Shown one piece after another: positions 1 through 6,693 of a DNA stretch of 19,597 nt; within the stretch, counting starts at the first letter, position 1; the number at the start of each line of letters is the position of its first letter. The notes below the pieces were generated by a model that was not told the origin of the DNA, did not search any database, and saw only the letters and a program-made list of their open reading frames with translations. Source of the DNA: an archaeon (GTDB lineage Archaea > Asgardarchaeota > Hermodarchaeia > Hermodarchaeales > Hermodarchaeaceae); assembly GCA_016550395.1 (NCBI GenBank), contig JABXGY010000357.1, positions 1 through 19,597 on the forward strand. Reading direction: 5' to 3'. The position numbers and the translations under genes are program-made.

Positions 1-257
1 CTGCCATAGGTGATCCTGGTCCTGAAAAAATCGCCATTGAAGAATCGTGCCGAAAATACAACATTCCATTATATGCCATTGTTATCAAAGAAGCTTTAGA
101 AGATGCCCTTGCTCCGATGAAGAAAGTCCTCATAGATTCTGTCCATTTGAAAGAGAAAGGTGTAATTGATAAAATTAAAAAACGTATCCTCGACCGAACC
201 AAGAAAGGCGAACTCGTTATCGTGGCTGGAATAGGCAATACGATAGGTATTGGTTAA
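1..257 (+). CDS. C-terminal part of an uncharacterised archaeal protein (possibly DUF1512-like)
   Basis: An open frame enters from the left edge (first whole codon at 3) and stops at TAA 255-257, giving about 84 residues. It begins AIGDPGPEKIAIEE and ends with a hydrophobic, glycine-rich stretch (VIVAGIGNTIGIG). No stop interrupts the frame and codon use looks like its neighbours, so it is a real gene end. The tail reminds me of archaeal DUF1512-type proteins, but that is recollection and not a firm assignment; the N-terminal part is outside the window. No catalytic motif can be named from this fragment. It is followed by 93 bases without a gene before coaD on the same strand. Confidence 0.6.
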   Translation, partial: AIGDPGPEKIAIEESCRKYNIPLYAIVIKEALEDALAPMKKVLIDSVHLKEKGVIDKIKKRILDRTKKGELVIVAGIGNTIGIG

Positions 258-350
258 CTTCCCATAACAGGACCCTTCAATTTTGATGAATCTTGGCTAG
301 GAGTAAAACTTTTCCAGCAGAACATTAGAGCAGGGCATGAGGACTGAATC

Positions 351-848
351 TTGTCCAAGGAACCGTATAAATGGGCGGCCATTGGTGGAACCTTTGATCA
401 ATTACACAAAGGACACAAGACACTACTCCGTCGCGCATTTGAATTGGGCAAAAAAGTTCTCATCGGATTAACCACTCAGGATATGATCAAGCATAAAAAA
501 GACTGGGAAATTATTGCCAGCTACGATGAGCGAAAAAGCGAGTTAGAAAAATGGTTGAATTCCGAGGGGTATGAAACTCGTTACATCATCCGTCCCTTAC
601 ACGATAAATTTGGTCCAGCTATATCGATGTCTGAACTCGAGCTAATTGTCGTTAGTGAAGAAACCTGTCCTGTTGCAAAAGAAATCAATGAAATACGTCG
701 AGAACATGGACTTTCTCTTCTACACATCGCTGTTCTTACGATGGTTATGGCAGAGGATCATATTTCAATATCTTCAACACGAATCCGAGCCGGGTTAATC
801 GACCGGGATGGTCGTGTAATATACCATGAAGTAGCTACCCCTCAGTGA
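351..848 (+). CDS. coaD: Archaeal pantetheine-phosphate adenylyltransferase
   Basis: Transfers AMP from ATP to 4'-phosphopantetheine to make dephospho-CoA, the penultimate step of coenzyme A synthesis, in the cytosol. The 165-residue protein is a nucleotidyltransferase of the HxGH class. The T/HxGH site is seen at residues 12-22 (GGTFDQLHKGH) and the second signature ISSTRIR near residue 140. Length and the Lys between the two His residues fit the archaeal/eukaryotic PPAT family (COG1019) and not bacterial CoaD. The start is TTG 351, preceded by GAGG at 339-342. No other CoA gene is adjacent. Family assignment is secure; the start is less so, but the conserved core begins within ten residues of it. 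Confidence 0.9.
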   Translation: MSKEPYKWAAIGGTFDQLHKGHKTLLRRAFELGKKVLIGLTTQDMIKHKKDWEIIASYDERKSELEKWLNSEGYETRYIIRPLHDKFGPAISMSELELIVVSEETCPVAKEINEIRREHGLSLLHIAVLTMVMAEDHISISSTRIRAGLIDRDGRVIYHEVATPQ

Positions 849-879
849 AAGACTTTAAGAGGCGCCGTTGACTTTTGGC

Positions 880-1205
880 TTCCAGCAATGAAGGGATAAT
901 AGCCACTTTCGAGGACGAACCTGAAGAGTTCTTTCTTATGATGGTTCGTGCAAATTCGTGGCGACACTGGAGCAGCGTTGAAGGTTATGCGGCATGTGAC
1001 AGGCTCCTGCTTGATCTAGGACGTGTCGTCCAGAGGTGATTGTGGGGGCAACCCACGATGTCCACACTTCGACGCGGGGTCGCACTGTGCTCATTACGCC
1101 CGACATATTAAGAGAGGACCTGTTGGAGGACTAACGGCGATTCGCCCACCGATGATGATGGGGCGTTAGTGTATCGGTCGACAGGGCCTAAGCGACCCAC
1201 CCTTT
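880..1205 (+). ncRNA. Candidate structured RNA of unknown family
   Basis: This gene-free stretch is much more GC-rich than the coding DNA around it, as the SRP RNA in this window also is. It folds into a run of hairpins: a long arm closed by GCCAC 902-906 / GTGGC 958-962 with ACGAACC 915-921 / GGTTCGT 943-949 and AAGA/TCTT inside; an enclosing TTCCAG 880-885 / CTGGAG 967-972; GGACG-TGT-CGTCC at 1019-1031; ATTGTGGG 1039-1046 / CCCACGAT 1052-1059; CACA/TGTG with CGAC/GTCG at 1063-1089; CTAACG 1131-1136 / CGTTAG 1164-1169 with CCCA/TGGG inside; GGTCG 1176-1180 / CGACC 1193-1197. Some pairs are G-U on the plus strand only, favouring plus-strand transcription. A weak TATA-like CTTTAAGA lies at 853-860 and a T-rich tract at 1200-1208. 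I could not find the conserved RNase P core sequences, so I give no name. Ends are approximate. Confidence 0.5.
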
Positions 1206-1225
1206 CTTACTGAAATTTAAACCAG

Positions 1226-2080
1226 GTGACGAAAATATCCCGTCGACGTTCAACCTTCCATGAATATCTGACAGCTGAGCTTGGTTCACAGATTCCTTCA
1301 GAACTGCTCCCTCGACGTTTACGATTATTAGGTCATGTAGCTGTCCTCTGGTTGCACCCTCAAGTGGAACAATTCAAGGAATTAATTGGGCAAACAGTAT
1401 TGCGGTATAGCCCAAAAATTCGGTCGGTCCTCAGGCGAACCGCAGCGATTTCTGGTCCATTCCGTCAACCGGCAGTTGAATTGATAGCAGGTTCTCCTGA
1501 AACCGAGACCGTATTCAAAGAAAACAACGTCATCTTTCACTTGGATCCAATGAAAGTGATGTTCTCACTGGGAAATAAATCAGAACGGCTTCGAATGAGT
1601 CAGGTTGGATCTGGTGAGATAGTCATTGATATGTTCACAGGTATTGGTCAATTTTCTCTCCCCCTTGCGGTTCATGCGCATCCAACAGTCGTACATGCAA
1701 TTGAATGGAATCCGGATGCCTTTGAATACCTTAACCAAAATATTGTGGCTAATAAGATTTCAAAGATTGTCAAGTCGCATTTTGGTGATTCAGCGATTAT
1801 AGCTCCGGAAATTAGTCAGGGATGTGCGGACCGTGTCATAATGGGATTAATTCAGGGAACATCTAAATATATCAAACCGGGAATTTTGAGTCTTCGATCT
1901 GGAGGAATTATGCATTTCCATGAAGTGGGACCAAAAGAGAAGATCCCCGCATTGATTCTTTCAAATCTAGAAAATTCTGCTAGCTTACTCAAACGGGAAA
2001 TAACATTACTGGAGACTCGTATTATTAAGACCTATAACCCACAATTGAACCATTTTGTATTGGATGTCCAGATTAATTAA
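1226..2080 (+). CDS. taw2: Tyw2/Taw2-like tRNA wyosine-pathway enzyme (Trm5/Tyw2 family)
   Basis: In this family Taw2 moves the 3-amino-3-carboxypropyl group of SAM onto the imidazoquinoline base at G37 of tRNA-Phe; the sister Trm5 methylates N1 of G37. The 284 residues show the family layout: an N-terminal linker domain, then KVMFSLGNKSERLR (110-123), the SAM-binding motif DMFTGIGQF (135-143), an acidic motif EWNPDAF (160-166) and DRVIMGLIQGT (202-212). Trm5 enzymes carry an NPP-type motif where this protein has GLIQGT, so Taw2 is the better reading. The C-terminal KTYNPQLNHFVLDV is also family-typical. GTG 1226 is the first in-frame start. The gene is convergent with tyrS, 16 bases apart. 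Substrate specificity is inferred. Confidence 0.78.
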   Translation: MTKISRRRSTFHEYLTAELGSQIPSELLPRRLRLLGHVAVLWLHPQVEQFKELIGQTVLRYSPKIRSVLRRTAAISGPFRQPAVELIAGSPETETVFKENNVIFHLDPMKVMFSLGNKSERLRMSQVGSGEIVIDMFTGIGQFSLPLAVHAHPTVVHAIEWNPDAFEYLNQNIVANKISKIVKSHFGDSAIIAPEISQGCADRVIMGLIQGTSKYIKPGILSLRSGGIMHFHEVGPKEKIPALILSNLENSASLLKREITLLETRIIKTYNPQLNHFVLDVQIN

Positions 2081-2096
2081 CAGAAAATATACTCGT

Positions 2097-3209
2097 TTAT
2101 CGAGTAATTTGATATTGCGAAATTTCTTGAAATAATTTTGTGGCTTCCGGTGTATCATCAAAGTATTTTCGGACAGGTTCGAGGAGATCAATAATTGCCT
2201 TCGTTGCCGACTGCTTGAGATCAAGTGGATGAACTGCACCTGCTGCATATAATTCCTCAAGTTCATCAGCACTTGTAACGCTCAATGCACCGCCGTATTT
2301 TTCTGATCTCTCTATATGTAATGTGAAATCATCCTGGGTAAATAAGAGATTACGAACATAATTGAGTATAGGATTATCTTCTACAGTCTGAGCCGGACAA
2401 TAAGCATTACGAATTTTCTTCGTAATTTCTCGTGGTGAATCGTGAATCAATATTGAATCTCCAGGCTTGGATTTCGACATTTTAGAGGCAATTGCTAAGT
2501 CTTGAGTAGAAAATTCGATTCCTACATCCATTCGCGACGTTCCAGTTAGACCAGGTAATAGTGGCATATGGATTCCTACTGGTTTCCAGTCCAGTTTCAT
2601 TTTATCTGCCACTTCGCGAGCTAGTACGTGAGCACGTCGTTGATCCATTCCTGCTAGACAAGCTTCATACTTTTGGTCAATAATATCTGCAACCTGCAAA
2701 CAAGGGTAAATTAACTTGGAAAAGTCTATTGTTGCTTCTTCTTCACTTCGCCCCATAATGTCAGTTGATCTCCGAACTCTTGCTAAAGTCAGATTTTTGG
2801 CAACTCGTAATACCTTTTCCCAATACTCTAATCGACGCATTAGGTCCTCCGCTGTAACGATATGTACTTTTCTCAGATCAACATTAAGTGCCACAAAGCA
2901 ATGTCGAAGGTATTCAGCACACCGTCGAATTCGTTCAATATTACCGCCTAGTTTGTCATTAATTTGTGCATGCCAAGTGGCAAGCAATATTTCCATTCGG
3001 ACGCCCAAGTCTACGAGTTTGTTGAGTTTCTGTACCCAGCCAATCCAGCCGATATGGAATAACCCACTGGGTTCAACACCGACATAGCCTCGAGGTTTTT
3101 CTTTGCGTTCGAATATCCTAGCAAGATCTTCTAACGTTAAGATTTCTTGTGTGTGTAATGAAGCTTGTTCAACATCAGGCGGAAGGTTATTCACAGGTAA
3201 CACGTCCAC
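2097..3209 (-). CDS. tyrS: Tyrosyl-tRNA synthetase, archaeal/eukaryotic type
   Basis: Charges tRNA-Tyr with tyrosine. This class I synthetase shows the HIGH-like motif in VEPSGLFHIGW near residue 50, the tyrosine-pocket and dimer region KYEACLAGMDQRRAHVLARE, and a KMSKS loop in SKMSKSKPGDS. The AGMDQR signature and the compact length (about 365-370 residues) mark archaeal TyrRS and argue against TrpRS. The frame stays open to an ATG at 3290, but the extra N-terminus looks non-conserved. A TATA box on this strand at 3240-3233 lies about 26 bases before GTG 3209, so I place a leaderless start there; GTG 3203 and GTG 3194 remain possible. It is divergent from the mini-Toprim gene and convergent with the Taw2-like gene. 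Confidence 0.9.
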   Translation of the reverse strand: MDVLPVNNLPPDVEQASLHTQEILTLEDLARIFERKEKPRGYVGVEPSGLFHIGWIGWVQKLNKLVDLGVRMEILLATWHAQINDKLGGNIERIRRCAEYLRHCFVALNVDLRKVHIVTAEDLMRRLEYWEKVLRVAKNLTLARVRRSTDIMGRSEEEATIDFSKLIYPCLQVADIIDQKYEACLAGMDQRRAHVLAREVADKMKLDWKPVGIHMPLLPGLTGTSRMDVGIEFSTQDLAIASKMSKSKPGDSILIHDSPREITKKIRNAYCPAQTVEDNPILNYVRNLLFTQDDFTLHIERSEKYGGALSVTSADELEELYAAGAVHPLDLKQSATKAIIDLLEPVRKYFDDTPEATKLFQEISQYQITR

Positions 3210-3232
3210 TTGTCTCGGGCATGTTTTGCTTG

Positions 3233-3240
3233 ATATAAAA
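3233..3240 (-). promoter_or_regulatory. TATA box for tyrS
   Basis: On the minus strand this reads TTTTATAT. Its centre is about 26 bases upstream of GTG 3209, the distance expected between an archaeal TATA box and the transcript start. This supports a leaderless tyrS message and a start inside the longer open frame. Assigned by position and composition only. Confidence 0.5.
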
Positions 3241-3322
3241 AGACACCGATGTAAACCTGCTCCCCTTATGAAAGGGTAATAAAACAACAATCATAGTAAT
3301 TGCATGAAATTGGCGAAGACTC

Positions 3323-3715
3323 ATGGTTCGACAGCGTAAAAATTCGAATAGAACTCGTGAAATATTTGAAGAGCGTTTCAAAAAAGGAGTTAAGCTCTTA
3401 TTAGAGCTTTCTAGTAAAGGAGTGCCCATTGCCGTGGAGGGAATTAAAGATATCACTGCGCTTCGCGGAATGGGATTAACTGGACCCATACATTCCTTAG
3501 CCGGTCATAATATCGTAAGTCTTGCTGATGAGCTTGCGGATTCAGATCAGCTTTTAATATTATTTGACTTTGATCGCCGCGGAGAACAACTTTCTAAGCA
3601 ATTAACACATCAGTTACAGGGTCGAGGTGTACATTTGTTATTGAAGGAGCGGAGTCAGTTACGACATGCATTCTGTTGGTATTCTAGAGTAATTGAGGGA
3701 CTAAGGTCCCCATGA
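3323..3715 (+). CDS. Small Toprim-domain protein
   Basis: A 130-residue protein that is little more than one Toprim fold. It has the glutamate motif AVEGIKDITALR (near residue 38) and the metal-binding acidic pair LFDFDRRGEQ (near residue 80). Toprim domains bind magnesium and act in primases, topoisomerases and RNase M5-type nucleases. Stand-alone archaeal copies are known but I know of no established role for them. The N-terminus is basic and may bind nucleic acid. It lies 170 bases upstream of dnaG, which also has a Toprim domain, on the same strand. ATG 3323 is the start. Domain call is firm; substrate is unknown. Confidence 0.82.
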   Translation: MVRQRKNSNRTREIFEERFKKGVKLLLELSSKGVPIAVEGIKDITALRGMGLTGPIHSLAGHNIVSLADELADSDQLLILFDFDRRGEQLSKQLTHQLQGRGVHLLLKERSQLRHAFCWYSRVIEGLRSP

Positions 3716-3885
3716 AATAGTCCGAAAAACGGAAGGTTTTAATGTGTTTCATTCAAGTGGCTAATTGCATCACGCTTACAAGGTTGCATAATCTAATCAT
3801 AAACAATCAGAAAAATACAGACGCATTTACAATCTCGCGTCATAACCAACAAAAAGTACAATTCACTATTCACTAGGTGACGATT
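3716..3885 (+). promoter_or_regulatory. Intergenic leader before dnaG
   Basis: A short hairpin TCCG-AAAAA-CGGA just after the mini-Toprim stop, followed by GGTTTTAA, could end the upstream transcript. A TATA-like AAAAATACA near 3811-3819 could drive dnaG. A 7-base tandem repeat ATTCACT x2 lies at about 3862-3875, directly before the ribosome binding site AGGTG at 3875-3879. All are weak calls made by eye. Confidence 0.3.
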
Positions 3886-5197
3886 ATGGTAGCAAATGCA
3901 GAAAGCACTGGTACCACTAAATATTGTATTCGTGGGAAAATTGAAATTGATGGAGTAGTAGAAACCCCGGATGTTGTAGGCGCTCTCTTTGGCCAAACTG
4001 AGGGTCTACACTTCATATCATTGATTTGAAGGGGCAATCGGCGAAGATTTGGACCTCAGAGAATTGCAACAATCGGGACGAATTGGTCGAATAAAAGTTG
4101 AGCTGCATTCAGAAAGTGGAAAATCAAAAGGTACAATTACCATTCCATGCAGTCTTGATCGAACGGAAACTGCAATCCTTGCTGCAGCCATGGAAACGGT
4201 GGACCGCGTTGGTCCCTGTGCTGCTAAGATTACGCTAGAAAAGGTAGAAGACGTTCGAGAAGAAAAACGGAAACGCATAATTGACCGTGCAGTAGAACTC
4301 TTACGTGACTGGGAGGGAGAGATCTCCCCCGATTCACAAGAAATGACCGACACTGTAGTAAGTGAATCCCGTACAGCAGATATCACGAAAATTGGTAAAG
4401 ACAAGCTTCCAGCTGGTCCTGATGCGCAAAAATCTGATACCATCATTATTGTCGAAGGTCGTGCAGACGTACTCGCACTACTTCGAGCTGGTATTAGAAA
4501 TGCCGTTGCAGTTGAAGGTACCTCGATTCCAAAATCATTACGCGAAATTATTAACTCAAAAACGGTAATTGCCTTCCTTGACGGAGATCGGGGAGGCGAT
4601 TTAATCCTCAAAGAATTATCTCAAGTTTCGAATGTAGATTTTGTTGCACGAGCGCCTCATGGTAGAGAAGTAGAAGAACTTACTCACAAAGAAATTACCA
4701 AGGCTCTTCGCAACAAGATTCCTGCTGAACAGCTAACTGGGAAACCAAAGAGAAGAAAACCTACAACGACCCCAAAGACAAAACAGCCTGTACGTCGAAC
4801 AAAACTCCAGAAGACCAAAGAACTACCTCGTAAGACGAAACGCACTACTGCAAAAAGCACTTCACGAGTTAAAGCGATTGAAAAAGCGCAGGAAGAACCA
4901 AAGGATTTGGGTATTCCAAAACCAGTTCTTGATTCTGCAGAGACGATACAACAGACTATGATGGCAGTTATTTTTGGCGATAATTTCAAACAACTTCAAG
5001 AAACCCATGTTGGAGAGCTAGCAAACGAGTTACAGAAACTTGACAAAGCGAACACGCTCCTTCTAGATGGGGTGGTTACTCAGCGTCTCATTGATATTGC
5101 AGAGGAACGAGGGGTCAGGTTGATTATTGGTGTTCGTATTGGTAATATTGTCAAGAAGCCTGCAAAAATGCGAATTCATACATTTGATGAGTTATAA
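3886..5197 (+). CDS. dnaG: Archaeal DnaG (primase-like Toprim protein), interrupted by a 28-nt intron
   Basis: Archaeal DnaG is an RNA-binding exosome subunit that helps degrade A-rich RNA; primase activity has also been reported. The gene is in two exons, 3886-4009 and 4038-5197, giving 427 residues when joined. Exon 1 encodes MVANAESTG and TKYCIRGKIEIDGVVE, then DVVGALFGQTEG, the conserved archaeal DnaG N-terminus; exon 2 continues with LDLRELQQSGRIGRI. Between them 28 bases shift the frame and bring TGA at 4027-4029, so unspliced message gives only 47 residues. Splicing restores GLLGEDLDLREL. The Toprim domain shows VEGRAD (Glu about 181) and LDGDRGGD (about 222-228). Residues about 274-327 are a Lys/Arg/Thr-rich linker before a conserved C-terminal domain. 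ATG 3886 follows AGGTG at good spacing; GTG 3877 is an alternative. Starting at TTG 4049 would delete the conserved N-terminus. Confidence 0.9.
4010..4037 (+). other. Probable bulge-helix-bulge pre-mRNA intron in dnaG
   Basis: Seen directly: 28 bases (not a multiple of 3) interrupt dnaG and hold an in-frame TGA. The 4-bp central helix is GTCT 4004-4007 with GGGC 4032-4035 (two G-U pairs). A 3-nt bulge ACA at 4008-4010 follows on the 5' side and AAT at 4036-4038 on the 3' side. The intron body 4011-4031 is a near-perfect inverted repeat (CTTCA/TGAAG, one T-T mismatch, ATC/GAT, loop ATT). Cutting after the second base of each bulge, as archaeal splicing endonuclease does, joins GGTCTAC to TCGGCGAAG, coding GLLGE, which matches the archaeal DnaG consensus. 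Outer pairing is not contiguous, but CTGAGG 3998-4003 can pair with CCTCAG 4054-4059. The excision itself is inferred. Confidence 0.85.
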
Positions 5198-5227
5198 CTT
5201 GCTATCATCCTGTCAAGTCAGCAAGGC

Positions 5228-5235
5228 TTAAATAT
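5228..5235 (+). promoter_or_regulatory. TATA box for the 3-TM protein / atpD pair
   Basis: TTAAATAT at 5228-5235 in the 89-base gap after dnaG would place a transcript start near 5257, about 30 bases before GTG 5287. Assigned by composition and spacing only. Confidence 0.4.
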
Positions 5236-5286
5236 CGAGCACTCTCAGGTTCGCCTCGACCCTATCAATACAGTGAGTGTGTTCTC

Positions 5287-5583
5287 GTGGCTGAAACAAA
5301 TGCAAAGCTCATTCGAGTCCTTCGAGCAGTCGCATTGCTCTTTCTAGTTGCAGCAGCAGCCCTTATCTTGTTAAACCTGGTTCCTGGAGTTTCTTGGGAA
5401 CTTCCTTCTGCCGTAGTGTTTCTGGGCTTTATACTCATCTGCGGGCTTAGCTTTGGTATTTCTGGATTGATGTCGGAGAATCCTGAAATAACCCGAAAGT
5501 TATTCTTTGAATGGCTTATTGTTGTTGCAGTGATTCTCATATGGGTCGTTGGTGTCTATTCTTTCCTAATCCCAATTACATGA
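5287..5583 (+). CDS. Small three-helix membrane protein of unknown function
   Basis: A 98-residue protein that I do not recognise. It shows three hydrophobic segments at about 11-30, 40-60 and 74-95, with a charged N-terminus and a short polar loop (MSENPEITRK) between the second and third. No catalytic or cofactor motif is visible. The start is GTG 5287. Its stop TGA (5581-5583) is ten bases before the TTG start of atpD, and that stop overlaps the atpD ribosome binding site, so the two are probably translated together. A link to the A-type ATP synthase is a guess from this coupling; it lacks the c-subunit carboxylate-in-helix pattern and is not AtpK/c. Confidence 0.7.
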   Translation: MAETNAKLIRVLRAVALLFLVAAAALILLNLVPGVSWELPSAVVFLGFILICGLSFGISGLMSENPEITRKLFFEWLIVVAVILIWVVGVYSFLIPIT

Positions 5584-5592
5584 GGTAGCATC

Positions 5593-6246
5593 TTGTCTGA
5601 ATCAGCTGGAATTATTGCAGGTGTTCGTCCAACACGAATGGAGTTACTAGCCTTAAAGGAGAGACGAGAACTAGCGGCACGTGGTTATGAACTTCTACGA
5701 GAAAAACAGGATGCTTTGGTCCGTGAATTTTTTGCGATATTATCTGAGGCGAAAAAGTATCGAGAAGAAATGGAGACTACTTTGACTGAAGCCTTTTCAT
5801 CGCTTATGGAAGCGAAATTAGTTGAAGGAGGAGCAAAGTTAGAGGAGCTATCTTTGGGTGCAAAAAGCCCGTTAGACTTTGAAGTGGAAACAAGGAACAC
5901 GATGGGGGTTTCAGTGCCCATATTCCGGATTACACAGCAAGATGAAGAACCTCACTTACATTATAGTTTGGCTAGTACTTCTGCAGCTGTAGACAAAGCC
6001 GCTCAGAAGGTACGTTCAGCTCTCGATAAAGTTGTTCGTCTTGCTGAAATTGAAGCAACAGTCAAACGGCTAGCCGCTGAAATTGAGAAAACAAAACGGC
6101 GTGTAAATGCCTTAAACTACGTGGTTCTGCCTCGAATTAATAATACAATCCGATACATTGAGCTCATGCTTGAAGAGCAAGAACGAGAGGATCTATTTAG
6201 AATGAAACGTGTTAAGGCTATGTTGGAACGCAAAGCTAGTATGTAA
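5593..6246 (+). CDS. atpD: A-type ATP synthase subunit D
   Basis: Subunit D is the central rotor shaft of the A1 part of archaeal A/V-type ATP synthase, linking catalytic AB hexamer to the membrane rotor. The 217 residues begin with the family signature (GVRPTRMELLALKERRELAARGYELLREKQ written here in part: VRPTRMELLALKERR), then a long N-terminal helix. A less conserved middle follows, then a second long helix ending ALNYVVLPRINNTIRYIE and LEEQEREDLFRMKRVK. Both coiled-coil halves and the normal length are present. Start TTG 5593 follows GAGGT at 5583-5587. No other ATP synthase subunit gene lies in this window, so the D gene is separated from the main operon. Confidence 0.95.
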   Translation: MSESAGIIAGVRPTRMELLALKERRELAARGYELLREKQDALVREFFAILSEAKKYREEMETTLTEAFSSLMEAKLVEGGAKLEELSLGAKSPLDFEVETRNTMGVSVPIFRITQQDEEPHLHYSLASTSAAVDKAAQKVRSALDKVVRLAEIEATVKRLAAEIEKTKRRVNALNYVVLPRINNTIRYIELMLEEQEREDLFRMKRVKAMLERKASM

Positions 6247-6251
6247 CAGTC

Positions 6252-6644
6252 TTATTCTTGAGTAAGGGTAATTATTGCCTTAGCCAGGTTCCCGTCAGCC
6301 GCTCGCAACGCCTCTCGTGCGTCCTCATCAGAAACATTAGCTTGACTTGCTACAAGTTGAACATCCTCTTCTGTAAAAGATCGAGGAGAAGCTAATGTAG
6401 TTGCTTCTTCAGCCGCAGTAGAAGCTGTTAATCCTCTTTCCTCAGATTGACCTACTATTTGATAAACATCGTCACCTTGTGCTTTCATCAAGAGTACTTG
6501 GGGTTCGGGAAGAATTAATTCTTTATCAGGAAAACGAATGAGGACCTCTGTTACGTCATCTAATTGTTGAAAATCGACGCCCATGCGTCGCATTTGCCTT
6601 TCCATCGAACGCTTCTTTGACTTGACCTTTTTTACTTTTACCAA
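6252..6644 (-). CDS. nac: Nascent polypeptide-associated complex protein (alpha-NAC)
   Basis: Archaeal NAC is a homodimer that binds nascent chains at the ribosomal exit tunnel. The protein has a basic N-terminal tail (KVKKVKSKKRS), the start of the NAC domain in MERQMRRMGVDFQQLDDV, the beta-barrel core with EVLIRFPDKELILPEPQV and VYQIVG, and a C-terminal UBA domain (FTEEDVQLVASQANVSDEDA to the end) typical of archaeal alpha-NAC. The open frame extends to 6755, overlapping the PUA gene, but the upstream part looks unrelated; TTG 6644 has GAGGGA nine bases before it and yields 130 residues, a normal length. It is the last gene of the PAN-PUA-NAC cluster, and is tail-to-tail with atpD only five bases away. 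Confidence 0.92.
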   Translation of the reverse strand: MVKVKKVKSKKRSMERQMRRMGVDFQQLDDVTEVLIRFPDKELILPEPQVLLMKAQGDDVYQIVGQSEERGLTASTAAEEATTLASPRSFTEEDVQLVASQANVSDEDAREALRAADGNLAKAIITLTQE

Positions 6645-6693
6645 ATCTTGTCCCTCATTTTCATAGCAAATTCGCATTATTGATTGACAGAAT

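Noticed and set aside
875..1039. A 54-codon frame from TTG 875 inside the coaD-taw2 gap
   Set aside because: The same bases form long nested hairpins, the composition is unlike the neighbouring genes, and an open frame of this size is not rare by chance. The product resembles nothing I know.
880..1205. RNase P RNA as the identity of the structured intergenic region
   Set aside because: Length and folding would suit, but the conserved core blocks (such as GAGGAAAGTCC-like P4 strand and its partner) are not visible. Left as a hypothesis for a covariance search.
1150..1216. C/D box small RNA (TGATGA near 1152, CTGA near 1210)
   Set aside because: Spacing is right but no D'/C' pair is present, and the TGATGA lies in the loop of a stable hairpin.
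2716..3087. Plus-strand open frame opposite tyrS
   Set aside because: It is antisense to a well-conserved synthetase and has no family features.
3210..3290. N-terminal extension of TyrRS to ATG 3290
   Set aside because: It includes the TATA box and a cysteine-rich stretch that is not part of the synthetase family.
4010..4037. dnaG break as a frameshift mutation, sequencing error or programmed frameshift
   Set aside because: A one-base change cannot explain it: 28 bases must be removed to restore the conserved sequence, and they form a splice motif that predicts the exact joint.
4049..5197. DnaG starting at TTG 4049
   Set aside because: This would lose 45 residues, including the conserved N-terminus that is encoded intact just upstream with a good start and ribosome binding site.
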